A DNA stretch of 64,000 nt. Source: CPC320 sp002336405. GTDB lineage: Bacteria; Pseudomonadota; Alphaproteobacteria; Rhodobacterales; Rhodobacteraceae. The notes under the pieces are model-generated. The model was not told the DNA's origin. It saw only the letters and a program-made list of their open reading frames with translations, and did no database searches. A program made the translations under genes and the position numbers. The stretch lies in assembly GCA_949372595.1 (NCBI GenBank), contig CASIAN010000027.1, positions 29,718 to 93,717 of the forward strand. The letters are read 5' to 3'. Position 1 is the stretch's first letter, and the number at the start of each line of letters is the position of its first letter. This document shows, one piece after another, positions 53,609-62,574 of the stretch.

Positions 53609-54358
53609 TTAAGGCCGGGCCATCAAGCCACCATCCACAATCAGTTCAGTACCCGAAATAAATGACGCCCTGTCAGACAGTAAAAACAGGCAGGCTTCTG
53701 CCATATCCTCAACGCGGCCAAGGCGGCCAAGCGGGATGACATCAGCCACGGTTTTGGCAGAATCGGGGTCTAGCTCCCATCGGGTCTGCATAGGGGAAAC
53801 GACAGGGCCAGGTAAAATTACATTTGAACGTATCCCAACGCTTCCAAGTTGGATCGCCAGTGATTTTGAATAGGCCACAACGCCTGCCTTCGAGGCTTGA
53901 TAGGCATCTTGCGGCGCGGCATCGCCGCGCAGGCACTGAATGGTCGAAAAATGAACCATCGCACCGCCTCCTGCATCGCGCATATGCGGCACAATATGGC
54001 GCGTGGTACGGACCATCGATTTAAGATTAATGTCAAAGACCTGATCCCATACAGACAGGTCGATCTCCAAACCTGTCTTATCTTTCCCAAACCACAGTAC
54101 GCCTGCTACATTTACAAGGTGATGGATCGCCCCAAAATGCTCAATTGTGGCCTGCACCGCATCCTTTACCATTTCATCATTCGTGAGATCGCATTTGATA
54201 TATAGAAACTGCCCTGGACCCTCAGGAAGATTATCCGGTTGTGGCTTGACGTCAATCATCGCCACAGAAGCGTTTTGCCGGATTAAAGCCCGTGCTATCG
54301 CGAGCCCGATACCACCGCCTGAACCCGTCAAAAAAACCACTTTATCTTGAAACTCCAT
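53609..54358 (-). CDS. Short-chain dehydrogenase/reductase
   Basis: A 249-residue classical SDR. The cofactor motif TGSGGGIG is at residues 11-18, NVAG at about 83-86, and the catalytic Ser138-Tyr153-Lys157 triad in HFSTIQ and DAYQASKAG. The end PLGRLGRVEDMAEACLFLLS and SGTELIVDGG is typical. The ATG at 54358 has GAGG eight bases upstream; an upstream in-frame ATG (54394) has no site. It is upstream of the two flavin oxidoreductase genes on the same strand and may join their pathway. Confidence 0.82.
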   Translation of the reverse strand: MEFQDKVVFLTGSGGGIGLAIARALIRQNASVAMIDVKPQPDNLPEGPGQFLYIKCDLTNDEMVKDAVQATIEHFGAIHHLVNVAGVLWFGKDKTGLEIDLSVWDQVFDINLKSMVRTTRHIVPHMRDAGGGAMVHFSTIQCLRGDAAPQDAYQASKAGVVAYSKSLAIQLGSVGIRSNVILPGPVVSPMQTRWELDPDSAKTVADVIPLGRLGRVEDMAEACLFLLSDRASFISGTELIVDGGLMARP

Positions 54359-54772
54359 CTTTTTTTCCTCTTGATTTGTAGTCGTGGCGCGCACTTGATT
54401 TTTCGATGACGACTAAAGTGTTTGGTCTCGGCACCTGATGGATTGCATTAACCATGATTATATCTGGCTCTGAAGTACTGATTATGCAAATATATTCTTG
54501 GGGCAACAGGCCGTTGAGCGTCTTGAACCTGCAAACAAGGAGGTATGCCCCCACTAAGCACCCGACAGGCAGAGCCATCTCTCGCTCACACCAATTTGCG
54601 GCCATTTGGGGCTGATCCAGCTCATCGATCGATTACGCGTTGGGGGGGGGCGACCACTGTTTTGCAGCTCCGACTGAATGCACCGACGCTTCCTTCCCTG
54701 AGGAATTTTTCCACAATTCTGGCGTCGGCTCCAATAAAACACTGAACCGATCAAACATGGGCGTGCACTTTA
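54359..54772. other. Intergenic, may include the displaced 3' end of the integrase fossil
   Basis: About 410 bp. If the IS5 element at 54773-55613 and one TA are removed, the integrase reading frame continues into this stretch on the reverse strand. Otherwise no gene is supported. Confidence 0.4.
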
Positions 54773-54782
54773 GGCTCAGGAC

Positions 54783-55172
54783 TCATAACCAGAATAGGAC
54801 AGTGGCCGCGAGAGCGATTGCAGACATGAAAACCTTCGGACATCTGTCGTAGCGGGTGGCGACACGTCGCCAATCTTTCAGGCGGCCAAACATGATCTCA
54901 ATCCGGTTACGTTTTTTGTATCGCCGCTTGTCGTACTTGATGGCTTTGCTTCGTGACTTTCGCCCTGGAATGCAAGGCTTTATCCCTATATTTACCAGTG
55001 CTTCACGAAACCAGTCTGCGTCATAGCCTCGATCTCCCAATAACCATTCAGCGGCTGGCAGGTTACTCACAAGGGCTCTCGCTCCGGTATAATCGCTGAC
55101 CTGCCCAGCGGTCATAAAGAACCGGATTGGCCGCCCTAACGTATCGGTCACTGCGTGCAGTTTCGTGTTCAT
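54783..55172 (-). CDS. IS5 transposase, C-terminal frame
   Basis: 129 residues from ATG 55172, part of the frame joined to the upstream one by frameshifting. It has the second Asp in LLGDRGYDAD and the Glu in RNRIEIMFGRLKDWRRVA, the Y-(2)-R-(3)-E-(6)-K type signature of the group. Confidence 0.8.
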   Translation of the reverse strand: MNTKLHAVTDTLGRPIRFFMTAGQVSDYTGARALVSNLPAAEWLLGDRGYDADWFREALVNIGIKPCIPGRKSRSKAIKYDKRRYKKRNRIEIMFGRLKDWRRVATRYDRCPKVFMSAIALAATVLFWL

Positions 55173-55192
55173 ACCGCCTTTGGTGCGGCCAA

Positions 55193-55540
55193 TCAGACGT
55201 CCACGCCCCCCTTTTTTACCCCCAGGCTGGAGGCCGTGCGGTGTGCCTTGAGGTAAGTTGCGTCGATTGAGATCGTCTTGTTATCAGGGGCTTTGGCAGC
55301 GAGCCCCTCCATGATCCGCGCAAATACCCCCATATCACTCCATCGTTTCCAGCGGTTGTATAAAGTCTTGTGCGGACCGTATTGTTTGGGAGCGTCACAC
55401 CAGCGCAACCCATTGCGATTAATGAAGATAATCCCACTCAAAACACGCCTGTCATCAACACGGGCTCTGCCTCGGCTCATTGGAAAATATGGCCGAAGCC
55501 GCCCCATTTGGTCTTCGCTCAGCCAATAAAGATTGTTCAT
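55193..55540 (-). CDS. IS5 transposase, N-terminal frame
   Basis: 115 residues from ATG 55540 with GGGGGA upstream. It contains the DUF4096-like N-terminus (YWLSEDQMGRLRPYFP) and the first catalytic Asp in ISIDATYLKAH. It ends GVKKGGVDV at a stop just after an A-AAA-AAG slippery heptamer in the correct phase. A -1 shift there leads into the RGRLIGRTKGGMNTKLH frame. Confidence 0.85.
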   Translation of the reverse strand: MNNLYWLSEDQMGRLRPYFPMSRGRARVDDRRVLSGIIFINRNGLRWCDAPKQYGPHKTLYNRWKRWSDMGVFARIMEGLAAKAPDNKTISIDATYLKAHRTASSLGVKKGGVDV

Positions 55541-55615
55541 AAAATCCCCCACGGTTGGCGGGATTGAATCATAAAGGCTTGAAAGCCTCAATGAAATTAA
55601 TAGGTCCTGAGCCTA

Positions 55616-56563
55616 ATGCGTCCAAGGCGTCGATCGCTTTCACTGCTTGATTTATCTGTAGCGTCTCGTTTGCGTAGCGCCGCACCATCGCGCTGTTGGT
55701 ATGTCCAGTGATTGCCTGAATGCGCTCAATATCGCAGCCAGCGGATGCAAGGCGATGGGCGTTAGTATGACGCCAATCGTGGATCGTTTTTCTAATACCT
55801 AGTTTGTGACGCAGCTTTCTGACGGCCTGCTCAATACCAGTGTCGGCCAACTGTTCGCCCGTCTTATTATTGCAGATGATAAACCTACCAGCGCGCTCAG
55901 CGTCTTCCAGGATCCGGCATAGACGCTGGCTGAACACGATAAACAACCGCCGCCCTGTTTTTTCCTGGGTGACCCAGGTGCCAAGCTTACCGCCAGCCTC
56001 ATTATTGCGCACCAATTGGTCCCAGCGCATGTTCAGCACGTCAGCGATACGCTGGCCTGTGTTAACGGCCAGTTCAAGCACCAAGCTTTCACGATCGCCA
56101 GCGATGGCATGGTAACGTTCAATATCATCCTCGTTCCAAGGCAGTCGTTGCTCGGCTGGTCTTTGAGTTTTTTGACGCCGCGCGCTGGGTTGTGTTGGAT
56201 CCAATCCAGATTGACGCCCTCTTCGAAAACGACCGTGGCAACCGTCAGGATGTAATTGGCGTTCGTTGAGCCGCTTCAAATAGCGGTTATACGTTTTCTG
56301 TGTGGTGCCGGCACGCAGGCCGGCGAACTCATCGCTGGCGCGGTATTTTTTAATCAGTTCGCTCAGGGTGCGATGTCCAACGTTAAGGGCCGCCTGGCCT
56401 TTAAGGCACTTGGCATATTTTGCCTAAAACTCTGCCCTGGTTTGATCGAGAGGGTAGCCGCCAAGCATAGTCACGCGACTGCCGTCTTTAACAAAATAAA
56501 TGTACAGGCCTTTTTTACGGCAAGGTGCGTAGGAATAATGTTTGGGCAGATCACGGTTCATTT
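55616..56563 (-). pseudogene. Fossil tyrosine recombinase (integrase)
   Basis: Reading in reverse from ATG 56563 gives MNRDLPKHYSYAPCRKKGLY, then an in-frame TAG after TRAEF near 56426. It continues with the SAM-like core-binding region and two frameshifts around 56240 and 56155. The catalytic part is intact: Arg in NTGQRIADVLNMRW, HDWRHTNAHRLASAG with His and Arg, ITGHTNSAMVRRY with His and the Tyr nucleophile. The last codons are displaced by the IS5 insertion. No attachment site or tRNA was found next to it. Confidence 0.75.
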
Positions 56564-56700
56564 TGTGCCCCTTCTTTTGCGTCACAATAGATAGTTGTCA
56601 AAACGGCAATCATAAACACATATTTTTGCAGCTGACTTTGCAGATGCATGGTTTTTAATTATTAATACATTGAATAAAAACAATTTTATTTTTATACAAG

Positions 56701-56889
56701 ATCTTGCCCTATGACTTTGCACACTACCAGACAGACGATGGTCGGGCGGTCAGGACGCTCAACATCCAGGATGAACACAGCCGGGAATGTCTGGTGATCC
56801 GCGTAAAACGAAAGTTGAGCTCAACCAAAGTCATCGATGCCCGGACAGACCTGTTCATTCTGAGGAGTGTGCCAGCCTACATCAGCTCA
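56701..56889 (+). pseudogene. IS3 OrfB remnant, piece 1 of 3
   Basis: The frame reads YDFAHYQTDDGRAVRTLNIQ, then HSRECLVIRVKRKLSSTKVI and TDLFILRSVPAYIS, the middle of an IS3 OrfB. It stops where an IS110 element begins. The continuation is at 58505-58692 and then 59889-60000. The 5' part of the element is missing. Confidence 0.75.
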
Positions 56890-57051
56890 TTGTCGCATCA
56901 AGGCGTCTCAACACGTTCAAAGCATGGCTTAGGTCGGCTTTTTGGTCAACGACCGTCTCTCCCATCACAAACACAGAGTAGGCTTTTGCGGCTCTCACCG
57001 GCCTTAAGACGAGATCATCGGGTCGCCTAACCCAGAAGGCCTGAACAGTAT

Positions 57052-58336
57052 CTACGAGGTCAGTTGCCTGCCGCTACGGCCCTTACAGAGAAAGGTCCTT
57101 CTGCTGCCGATCACCCCGCAAAGAAGGGGCAGGTCAGGTTCGCCATGTTTGATGATCCCATGAACAGTACGGGCCATCTTGGCGGCGATTGCGGTATACG
57201 CTTTGCGGCGCAAATGTTTGTTGTGGCGGTCTTTGGCGATAGAGCGTTCGAACGTGTCACGGAAGCTGTTGGTCCGCTGCACAATGGCAACCTGGCCTGC
57301 CATCCAGAGGGTGCGGCGCAGTCGGGCATTCGCATATTTTGACCGCTTGGTTTGGCCATGGAATGTGCCTGATTGGATCATCGCGCGGTCCATTTCACAG
57401 AAGGTTAAGAACTGTCGGTGATGTGCGAACCGGCGTAGCTCACCCGCTTCGGCCAAGATGGTCAGGGCGTTGATCGGACCTGTCCCAGGGACCGATGTCA
57501 GCCGTTGATAGTCAGGCAGGTCTTTGACAAGCGCCGCGGCGCTATCTTCGATTTGATTGCGTTGTGCGATAAGACTGCGACCTAGCGACTGCGGCCTAAC
57601 GACTGCGACCTTGCCCGAGGACCAAGCGGACCATACTGATCGCGTCAGAATCCAAGCCAACAGGCAGCCCCACTGATACTTTGGAAGTCTCGTAAATATC
57701 TGCAAGCAAACGTTCTTTTGCAACCTTGCGGCCCACAACGTCCCAGGCGTCAGCAATACATGCGTCCTTGCGCATGTCTGAGATAAAGTGTGGTGACGGA
57801 TAGCGTTCAAGGAACGCAAAGAACCCGTCGCTGCGCGAGCTGCGGTGAAAGCGGTCGGCTTTGGGGACATACAGCGGCAGGTAATGTGTCAACACCCGGT
57901 GCCACAGTTCTGTCTTTGACTTGGACACGATGTCATGGGTTTTAGACAGCTGTTGGATGTCGTTCGTTCCACACACCAGCGGGTCGTGATAAAACTGCTC
58001 ATTCCCGATCTCCATCGTCTGAAGGATGACCTGAGCGTCCTTGGGATCGTTCTTGTCCCAGCTGTTATGCAGAGCTTGCCGGGTACGCGCCAAAGCCACT
58101 GACGACACCCGCTTCACCTCAAAGCCTGCGGTTGCCAGATGATAAGCCAAGGCGCGGTGGTCATTACCAGTCGCCTCAAAAGCTGCGCGCACTGGACGGC
58201 CATAACGGGCCTTTAGAGCGGCGATGAGCCGCGGGAAATCAGCAGGCTCGTTTAAAACAGTTAAACCACGGCGGCGCTTTTTGCCTGGGATGGCTGTCAA
58301 AACTTCATGCCGTGCTTTGGCGATGTCGATGGCCAC
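57052..58336 (-). pseudogene. IS110 transposase, frameshifted
   Basis: The two parts are 57596-58336 (N-terminal, 246 residues) and the other frame 57052-57600. Deleting exactly two 14-bp repeat units joins them without any stop (GQGRS-LIAQRNQ). All other parts look intact, so this is a recent single event. Confidence 0.8.
57574..57615. repeat. Tandem repeat, 14-bp unit, three copies, inside IS110 transposase
   Basis: ACTGCGACCTAGCG, ACTGCGGCCTAACG and ACTGCGACCTTGCC follow one another. One unit is expected from the protein frame; the two extra units add 28 nt and shift the frame. Confidence 0.85.
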
Positions 58337-58504
58337 TCAAACTGGGGCATCTTGTGCAATACCAATCTCGGTCACAGTCGGTCTGCTTTGCGGTGTGGTT
58401 TGTTGCAAAAACCACTGTAGGGACCTGAGGCGAGGCGATGACCACCTGCTGCGCTATTTGGGGGCTGCGCAGGCGGTCATAGCCTCTCAACCAGCATCAT
58501 TCCG

Positions 58505-58692
58505 AAGGTGTTACGCCACAGAGTTCATCGCTGAGGCTGTCAGAGACTGGATCACCGCTGTGGGCGCCAAAACCGCCTACATTGAACCAGGGCTACCTTG
58601 GGAGAACGGACACTGCGAAAGCTTCAACGGGAAAATGCGAGACGAATTGCTGAACGGCGAAATCTTCTACTCCCTGTGGGAAGATCAAATTA
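58505..58692 (+). pseudogene. IS3 OrfB remnant, piece 2 of 3
   Basis: The frame TEFIAEAVRDWITAVGAKTA, then WENGHCESFNGKMRDELLNG and EIFYSLWEDQI contains the catalytic Glu in CESFNGKMRDE. It is the direct continuation of piece 1. It breaks at TA 58691-58692, where the IS630-like element starts. Confidence 0.8.
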
Positions 58693-59888
58693 TACTGCTG
58701 CGCCTGAATTGACCTATTTTTTATCGGATCCTATGACTTTGTATTCGTCGAGCGAGATGATCCGAAAGTTGTCGGTGATTGTGTTGGTGAACTCTCGCCA
58801 TTTGTCTGGCAGGGTTTTGCGAAAGAACCCTAAAATCGCTTCTGTGAATTGGTTGAATGTGGCGTAGTGGTGATTGTGGGTAACGCGTTTGTGCATGACG
58901 CCCCAGAGACGTTCGATTGGGTTTAGATGCGGCGCATATGGCGGCAGGAAGTGTAACTTGACCCGCCGTTCTGAGCTCTCCAACCATGGTTGTAATATTT
59001 TGGCGTGATGGTAGCGCGCATTATCGAGAAAGACGTGAATAAGCTTCCTAGCTGGGTTCTTGGCTTCCAGCTTTTCTAGCATTTGCCGCGTTGTCTGGGC
59101 ATTAATCTTTTCGCCCTCGACAAAAGTGAACTGAAAAGTTTCAAGATCAAGCGCGCCCTGAATGTTCAACCGCTTGCGACCTGATGTCGCTTTAATGGCG
59201 GTTTTTTGGGTCTTGGGGAACCAGCCATGAGCCGGGCGGCTTTGGTGCTCTGGGTGTACAGCATCTGAGAAGACAACCATCTCATCCGCTCCCAGCCCCA
59301 TCATCAGGGTCTCATACTTGGCGATAAAGGCTGCTTGCTTGGCCTCGTCGGCCTGTGCCGGCAAAGTCCGAGGCTTCTTGTAAACGAAGCCTAAACGACG
59401 CATCAGCTTGGCGGCTCCAGCGGAGCTGTAGCTTTGGCCATGCTCAGCGAGAATATAGGCGCAAACCTCATCGGCGTTTCGAGCGGAATGCTCCGTGAAA
59501 TGCGCTTGTGTGGCCCGTTCTTGTTCCAAAGACAGGTAGCCCTGACGCTGGCTGTAATCCTTCAACCCGAAAAACGACAGACCCATACCTGCAAAGGCAA
59601 AACGCCATTCCGTCAACACTGTGGAACCGATGTCCAGTATCTCGCAGATGGTCTTGGCATTGTAACCCGCATCCAATAATAAAAACGCCCGTGCACGCTT
59701 CCACACAAGAGCATCGACCTTGCGCCGACGGCAAATGGCCTGAAGTGCAGATCGCTGGTCTTCGGTAAGGGGCACTGATTTTGTTTGCTTGTCCATGATG
59801 CCATCATGCAGGATATCACAAGAAAAGCTGTGCGACCAAGTGACTCAGAAGAACATGTGAAATTCAGGTCAATTCAGGCGGACGAGTA
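58693..59888 (-). mobile_element. IS630-type insertion sequence with TA duplication
   Basis: A 1196-bp element. The left end reads TACTGCTGCGCCTGAATTGA and the right end, in reverse, TACTCGTCCGCCTGAATTGA, a 22-bp imperfect inverted repeat. TA flanks at 58691-58692 and 59889-59890. Removing the element and one TA joins WEDQI to SIKRWRNHYN in one frame of the interrupted IS3 OrfB, which fixes the ends. Confidence 0.88.
58714..59796 (-). CDS. IS630-type transposase
   Basis: A 360-residue intact transposase. An N-terminal helix-turn-helix (residues about 1-130) with KTICEILDIGSTVLTEWRFA precedes the DDE domain: Asp in EMVVFSDAVHPEHQ, Asp in IHVFLDNARYHHA and Glu in HLNPIERLWGVMHK. It is in a single frame, unlike the other IS630 element in this window, and is a different lineage. 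Confidence 0.88.
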   Translation of the reverse strand: MDKQTKSVPLTEDQRSALQAICRRRKVDALVWKRARAFLLLDAGYNAKTICEILDIGSTVLTEWRFAFAGMGLSFFGLKDYSQRQGYLSLEQERATQAHFTEHSARNADEVCAYILAEHGQSYSSAGAAKLMRRLGFVYKKPRTLPAQADEAKQAAFIAKYETLMMGLGADEMVVFSDAVHPEHQSRPAHGWFPKTQKTAIKATSGRKRLNIQGALDLETFQFTFVEGEKINAQTTRQMLEKLEAKNPARKLIHVFLDNARYHHAKILQPWLESSERRVKLHFLPPYAPHLNPIERLWGVMHKRVTHNHHYATFNQFTEAILGFFRKTLPDKWREFTNTITDNFRIISLDEYKVIGSDKK

Positions 59889-60000
59889 TAGTATCAAAAG
59901 ATGGCGCAACCACTACAACACCAAACGACCCCATAGTGCACTGGGTTATCGCCGCCCACGCCAGAGGCCATCATACAGGTGGACCAAAGGCCGATCATAC
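59889..60000 (+). pseudogene. IS3 OrfB remnant, piece 3 of 3
   Basis: The frame SIKRWRNHYNTKRPHSALGY then RRPRQRPSY is the C-terminal end of an IS3 OrfB, continuing piece 2. It ends in sequence with no recognised function. Confidence 0.78.
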
Positions 60001-60632
60001 GCTCACTTTCACTCTGGATCACTCAAGTGGGGCTGCTCCGGTCGTACAACGCGCAGCATTGCTACCATCATATGTCACCATTGGTTTTTGATCATTATAC
60101 AGTTTTAAGACCTTAAGCCCACTTGAGATCAAGCACCGGTTTTCCTGAATTTTATAGGCTATACCGAATGTTTCACCCATCAGGTTAGGCTTGGCCTATC
60201 CACCAAAAACAATCGGTTTTGATCATTCATATCAAACACCGGTTCTGGAATATCCTTACTCAACCTTACGGCTTTTATAGCTTTGTTTTTGCGACGGATT
60301 TGACCAAGCATCAATTTTTTGTCTTCGATGATCTGCCTCTCGTATTCGCAGGTTTCCACGCAGGCAAGAGCGGTAAATGTGTCACCACATTCGCCCCACT
60401 GCAGGATCTGGACCCCTAACATTCAGCCCCTGACATTCAGCCCCCGACAGTTTGTGCTTATCCCATGATACAGCCCTAGCCGGTAGCGACATCCAACCTG
60501 AATTGCCATCTCGACGTGCCATGCCGACACGACCCTATACAGACCGCATCCACAGGCATAGGTTATTTGGGCCACAGCGGATCATCGGTTTACGATCAGT
60601 GAATGATGGTGCAACAATGAAATCTCGCGTTA
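60001..60632. other. Gap right of the IS island
   Basis: About 630 bp with no intact gene. A reverse frame at 60180-60422 includes CEYERQIIEDKKLMLGQI, which recalls the coiled-coil tail of large serine recombinases, but it is too short to call. It includes the repeat at 60413-60454. Confidence 0.35.
60413..60454. repeat. Tandem repeat, 14-bp unit, three copies
   Basis: CCCCTAACATTCAG, CCCCTGACATTCAG and CCCCCGACAGTTTG are adjacent. The unit length matches the repeat in the IS110 transposase but the sequence is unrelated. Confidence 0.75.
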
Positions 60633-61556
60633 TCAGCCGCCAATTTGCGCCAGATTATATGGCGTGGATTGATAGATTTGATTGACCCAATTGCCGTATA
60701 AAAGATGCCCGTGACTGCGCCAGCGGTTCTGTGGTGGTTGGCTAGGATCATTGTCAGGATAATAATTCACAGGCACATTGATCTGCGTACCTGCCGCGAT
60801 ATCGCGGTCATATTCGTTCTTGAGGGAATGGCTGTCATATTCTAAGTGGTTGAATATATATAGCGCCCGATGCGCAGGATCCTCAACCAGACATGGCCCA
60901 ACGTCTTCAGACCCCAGCAAAGTGGTCAAGCCGCCGACGGCCTCAATATCGGTCTGATGCACCTCAGTCCAACGTGATACGGGGATCACCAGATCATCAG
61001 AAAACCCTCGTAGAAAAGGCGACGTGGGCGCCAGGTTCCGATGCCGGAAACAGCCGAATGCCTTGGCGTCAAGCGGTTGTTTTGCAATACCGTGAAAGTG
61101 GTTAATCATCGCCATACCACCCCAACAAACGCCAAAAATAGACTGCACATGCGCCTGGGTCCAGTCAAACACCTGCCGTAACTCATCCCAGTAACTGACC
61201 TGCGAAAACGGCAGATGTTCAATTGGCGCACCGGTGATGATTAGCCCATCAAATTTATCGCCACTGGCCGCAACCTCGGCAAACGGCCGGTAAAAACTCT
61301 CCATATGTGCGGCGGATGTGTTGCGGGTCTCATGCTCGCTCATCCGGATCAAACTTAGATCAATCTGCAGTGGGGTGGCACCGATCAAACGCGTGAACTG
61401 AATTTCAGCCTCGATTTTCTTTGGCATCAAATTTAGTAGCGCAATCCGCAGCGGGCGAATATCCTGCCGTGCGGCCTGATCTTCATCCATCACCATTACG
61501 CCTTCTGCCGCAAGCGTTTTATAGGCGGGAAGCGTCGCGGGAAGTTTAATCGGCAT
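60633..61556 (-). CDS. metA: Homoserine O-acyltransferase (MetA), predicted acetyl-CoA type
   Basis: A 307-residue MetA protein. The catalytic Cys144 is in FGVCWGG, with the HxE site in FNHLEYDSHSL. The position known to set acyl specificity (Gly111 in E. coli, Glu in acetyl-using members) is Glu113 here in GAPIEHL, so acetyl-CoA is predicted as donor rather than succinyl-CoA. It activates homoserine for methionine synthesis. Only 43 bp separates it from the upstream gene, leaving no room for a SAM riboswitch directly before it. Confidence 0.88.
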   Translation of the reverse strand: MPIKLPATLPAYKTLAAEGVMVMDEDQAARQDIRPLRIALLNLMPKKIEAEIQFTRLIGATPLQIDLSLIRMSEHETRNTSAAHMESFYRPFAEVAASGDKFDGLIITGAPIEHLPFSQVSYWDELRQVFDWTQAHVQSIFGVCWGGMAMINHFHGIAKQPLDAKAFGCFRHRNLAPTSPFLRGFSDDLVIPVSRWTEVHQTDIEAVGGLTTLLGSEDVGPCLVEDPAHRALYIFNHLEYDSHSLKNEYDRDIAAGTQINVPVNYYPDNDPSQPPQNRWRSHGHLLYGNWVNQIYQSTPYNLAQIGG

Positions 61557-61599
61557 GGCAGAGATATCCTTGAATTGTAGACTTGGTTAAGTAAGACCT

Positions 61600-62460
61600 T
61601 TAGCAACGCCGCTCAAGGGCCTGCGCGATCAATGTCTCAAATCCAGCCGTATCGGTAACCTTGGCAACCTCGTCGGCGCTGACCGTCACACCCCAGTTTG
61701 CCATCGCCCGATAGCGAGGCTGACGGTGGGCCAAGGCTTTTGCATAAATCCATCTGACAAAATCATCAGGGCGAACATCTTGCGGCAAAGTGCTGGTTTT
61801 AATAAGATATTCCGACCAGCAGGAGCGCAGAAATTCCGGTTGATAGCACATCGGTTTAGGCGCTCGGTCAAAGCGATCAATCAGTGCCGCAGTATGGGCG
61901 TCAGAGCCCTCTATCCAGATCATCAAACAGCGCTCTGCCAGCGCCACGAGTACCGGATCGGCAGGATTTTCGGGCGATACAACTTCGCAGATCGATCCGC
62001 CACTGTCGCAGACAAAATTGCGGTAACCATAAATATCTTGCGCCCGATCAATAAAATGCCCGGTATCCAGCAACGCGGAAATCTCGGCACTGCGATGCAA
62101 ATCCTGTCGGTGCATATAATCATCGAAATCCAGACCGCCCTGCGCCGATGCGCCAGGTTTTCCCAAATAGGTGGACAAAGGCGCGAGGTTTTCAAAAGTA
62201 ATATTAGAGCCTATGTAAATCGAGTCTGTTAACAGTAGATCGCGCAAATAGCGCACCTTCATTGCTTCGCGCTTAAAACTGTCGGCGATATGCTCGCCCA
62301 TATACCGTGTTCCGATCCGGTAATCTATGGAGTAGTGAAACCAGCCCCCTTGTGCACGCAACATATTGGACAGATGGGTCTTGCCTAGACCCGACATGCC
62401 GAACAGCATGACATTTTTATGCGAGGCCGCATGCCAGTCTTTGGCAGATTGATATAGCAT
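61600..62460 (-). CDS. P-loop ATPase/kinase-like protein of unknown role
   Basis: About 286 residues from ATG 62460, with AAGGAG seven bases upstream. The Walker A motif GMSGLGKT is at residues 21-28, in an otherwise unfamiliar protein (WFHYSIDYRIGTRYMGEHIA, FVCDSGGSICEVV). It may be a small nucleotide kinase or ATP-dependent regulator. It lies directly upstream of metA on the same strand and may be co-transcribed. Family not recognised. Confidence 0.65.
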   Translation of the reverse strand: MLYQSAKDWHAASHKNVMLFGMSGLGKTHLSNMLRAQGGWFHYSIDYRIGTRYMGEHIADSFKREAMKVRYLRDLLLTDSIYIGSNITFENLAPLSTYLGKPGASAQGGLDFDDYMHRQDLHRSAEISALLDTGHFIDRAQDIYGYRNFVCDSGGSICEVVSPENPADPVLVALAERCLMIWIEGSDAHTAALIDRFDRAPKPMCYQPEFLRSCWSEYLIKTSTLPQDVRPDDFVRWIYAKALAHRQPRYRAMANWGVTVSADEVAKVTDTAGFETLIAQALERRC

Positions 62461-62574
62461 GAACAGGCTCCTTTTTGCGCTGCAATTGGTACTGGCCCTG
62501 CACCGGAGGGTCAAATCTTATTCTCAAGCCCAAAGATTTACAGACCCGGTCACGCCACGATTTTGCAAGCGCGC

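Larger units (their letters stand above)
54773..55613 (-). mobile_element. IS5-family (IS427 group) insertion sequence with TA duplication
   Basis: An 841-bp element bounded by inverted repeats GGCTCAGGAC (left) and, read in reverse from the right, GGCTCAGGAC, with TA at 54771-54772 and 55614-55615. It inserted near the 3' end of the integrase fossil. It encodes a two-frame DDE transposase. Confidence 0.85.
56890..58505 (-). mobile_element. IS110-family element, transposase broken by a tandem-repeat expansion
   Basis: The transposase is read in reverse from GTG 58336 (MAIDIAKARHEVLTAIPGKK, RAAFEATGNDHRALAYHLAT, WDKNDPKDAQVI: DEDD catalytic region) to VRLVLGQGRS. There a 28-nt expansion (57574-57615 repeat) introduces a TAG. 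The rest (SLIAQRNQIEDSAAALVKDL and the IS116/IS110/IS902 domain) continues in the next frame to 57052. It splits an IS3 OrfB between SVPAYIS and TEFIAEA. Ends are approximate, since IS110 elements lack clear inverted repeats. Confidence 0.8.

Noticed and set aside
54359..60632. tRNA gene or attachment site next to the integrase fossil
   Set aside because: No T-loop or acceptor-stem pattern and no long direct repeats were recognised.
61557..61599. SAM riboswitch upstream of metA
   Set aside because: Only 43 bp lies between metA and the upstream gene, too short for known SAM aptamers with expression platform.
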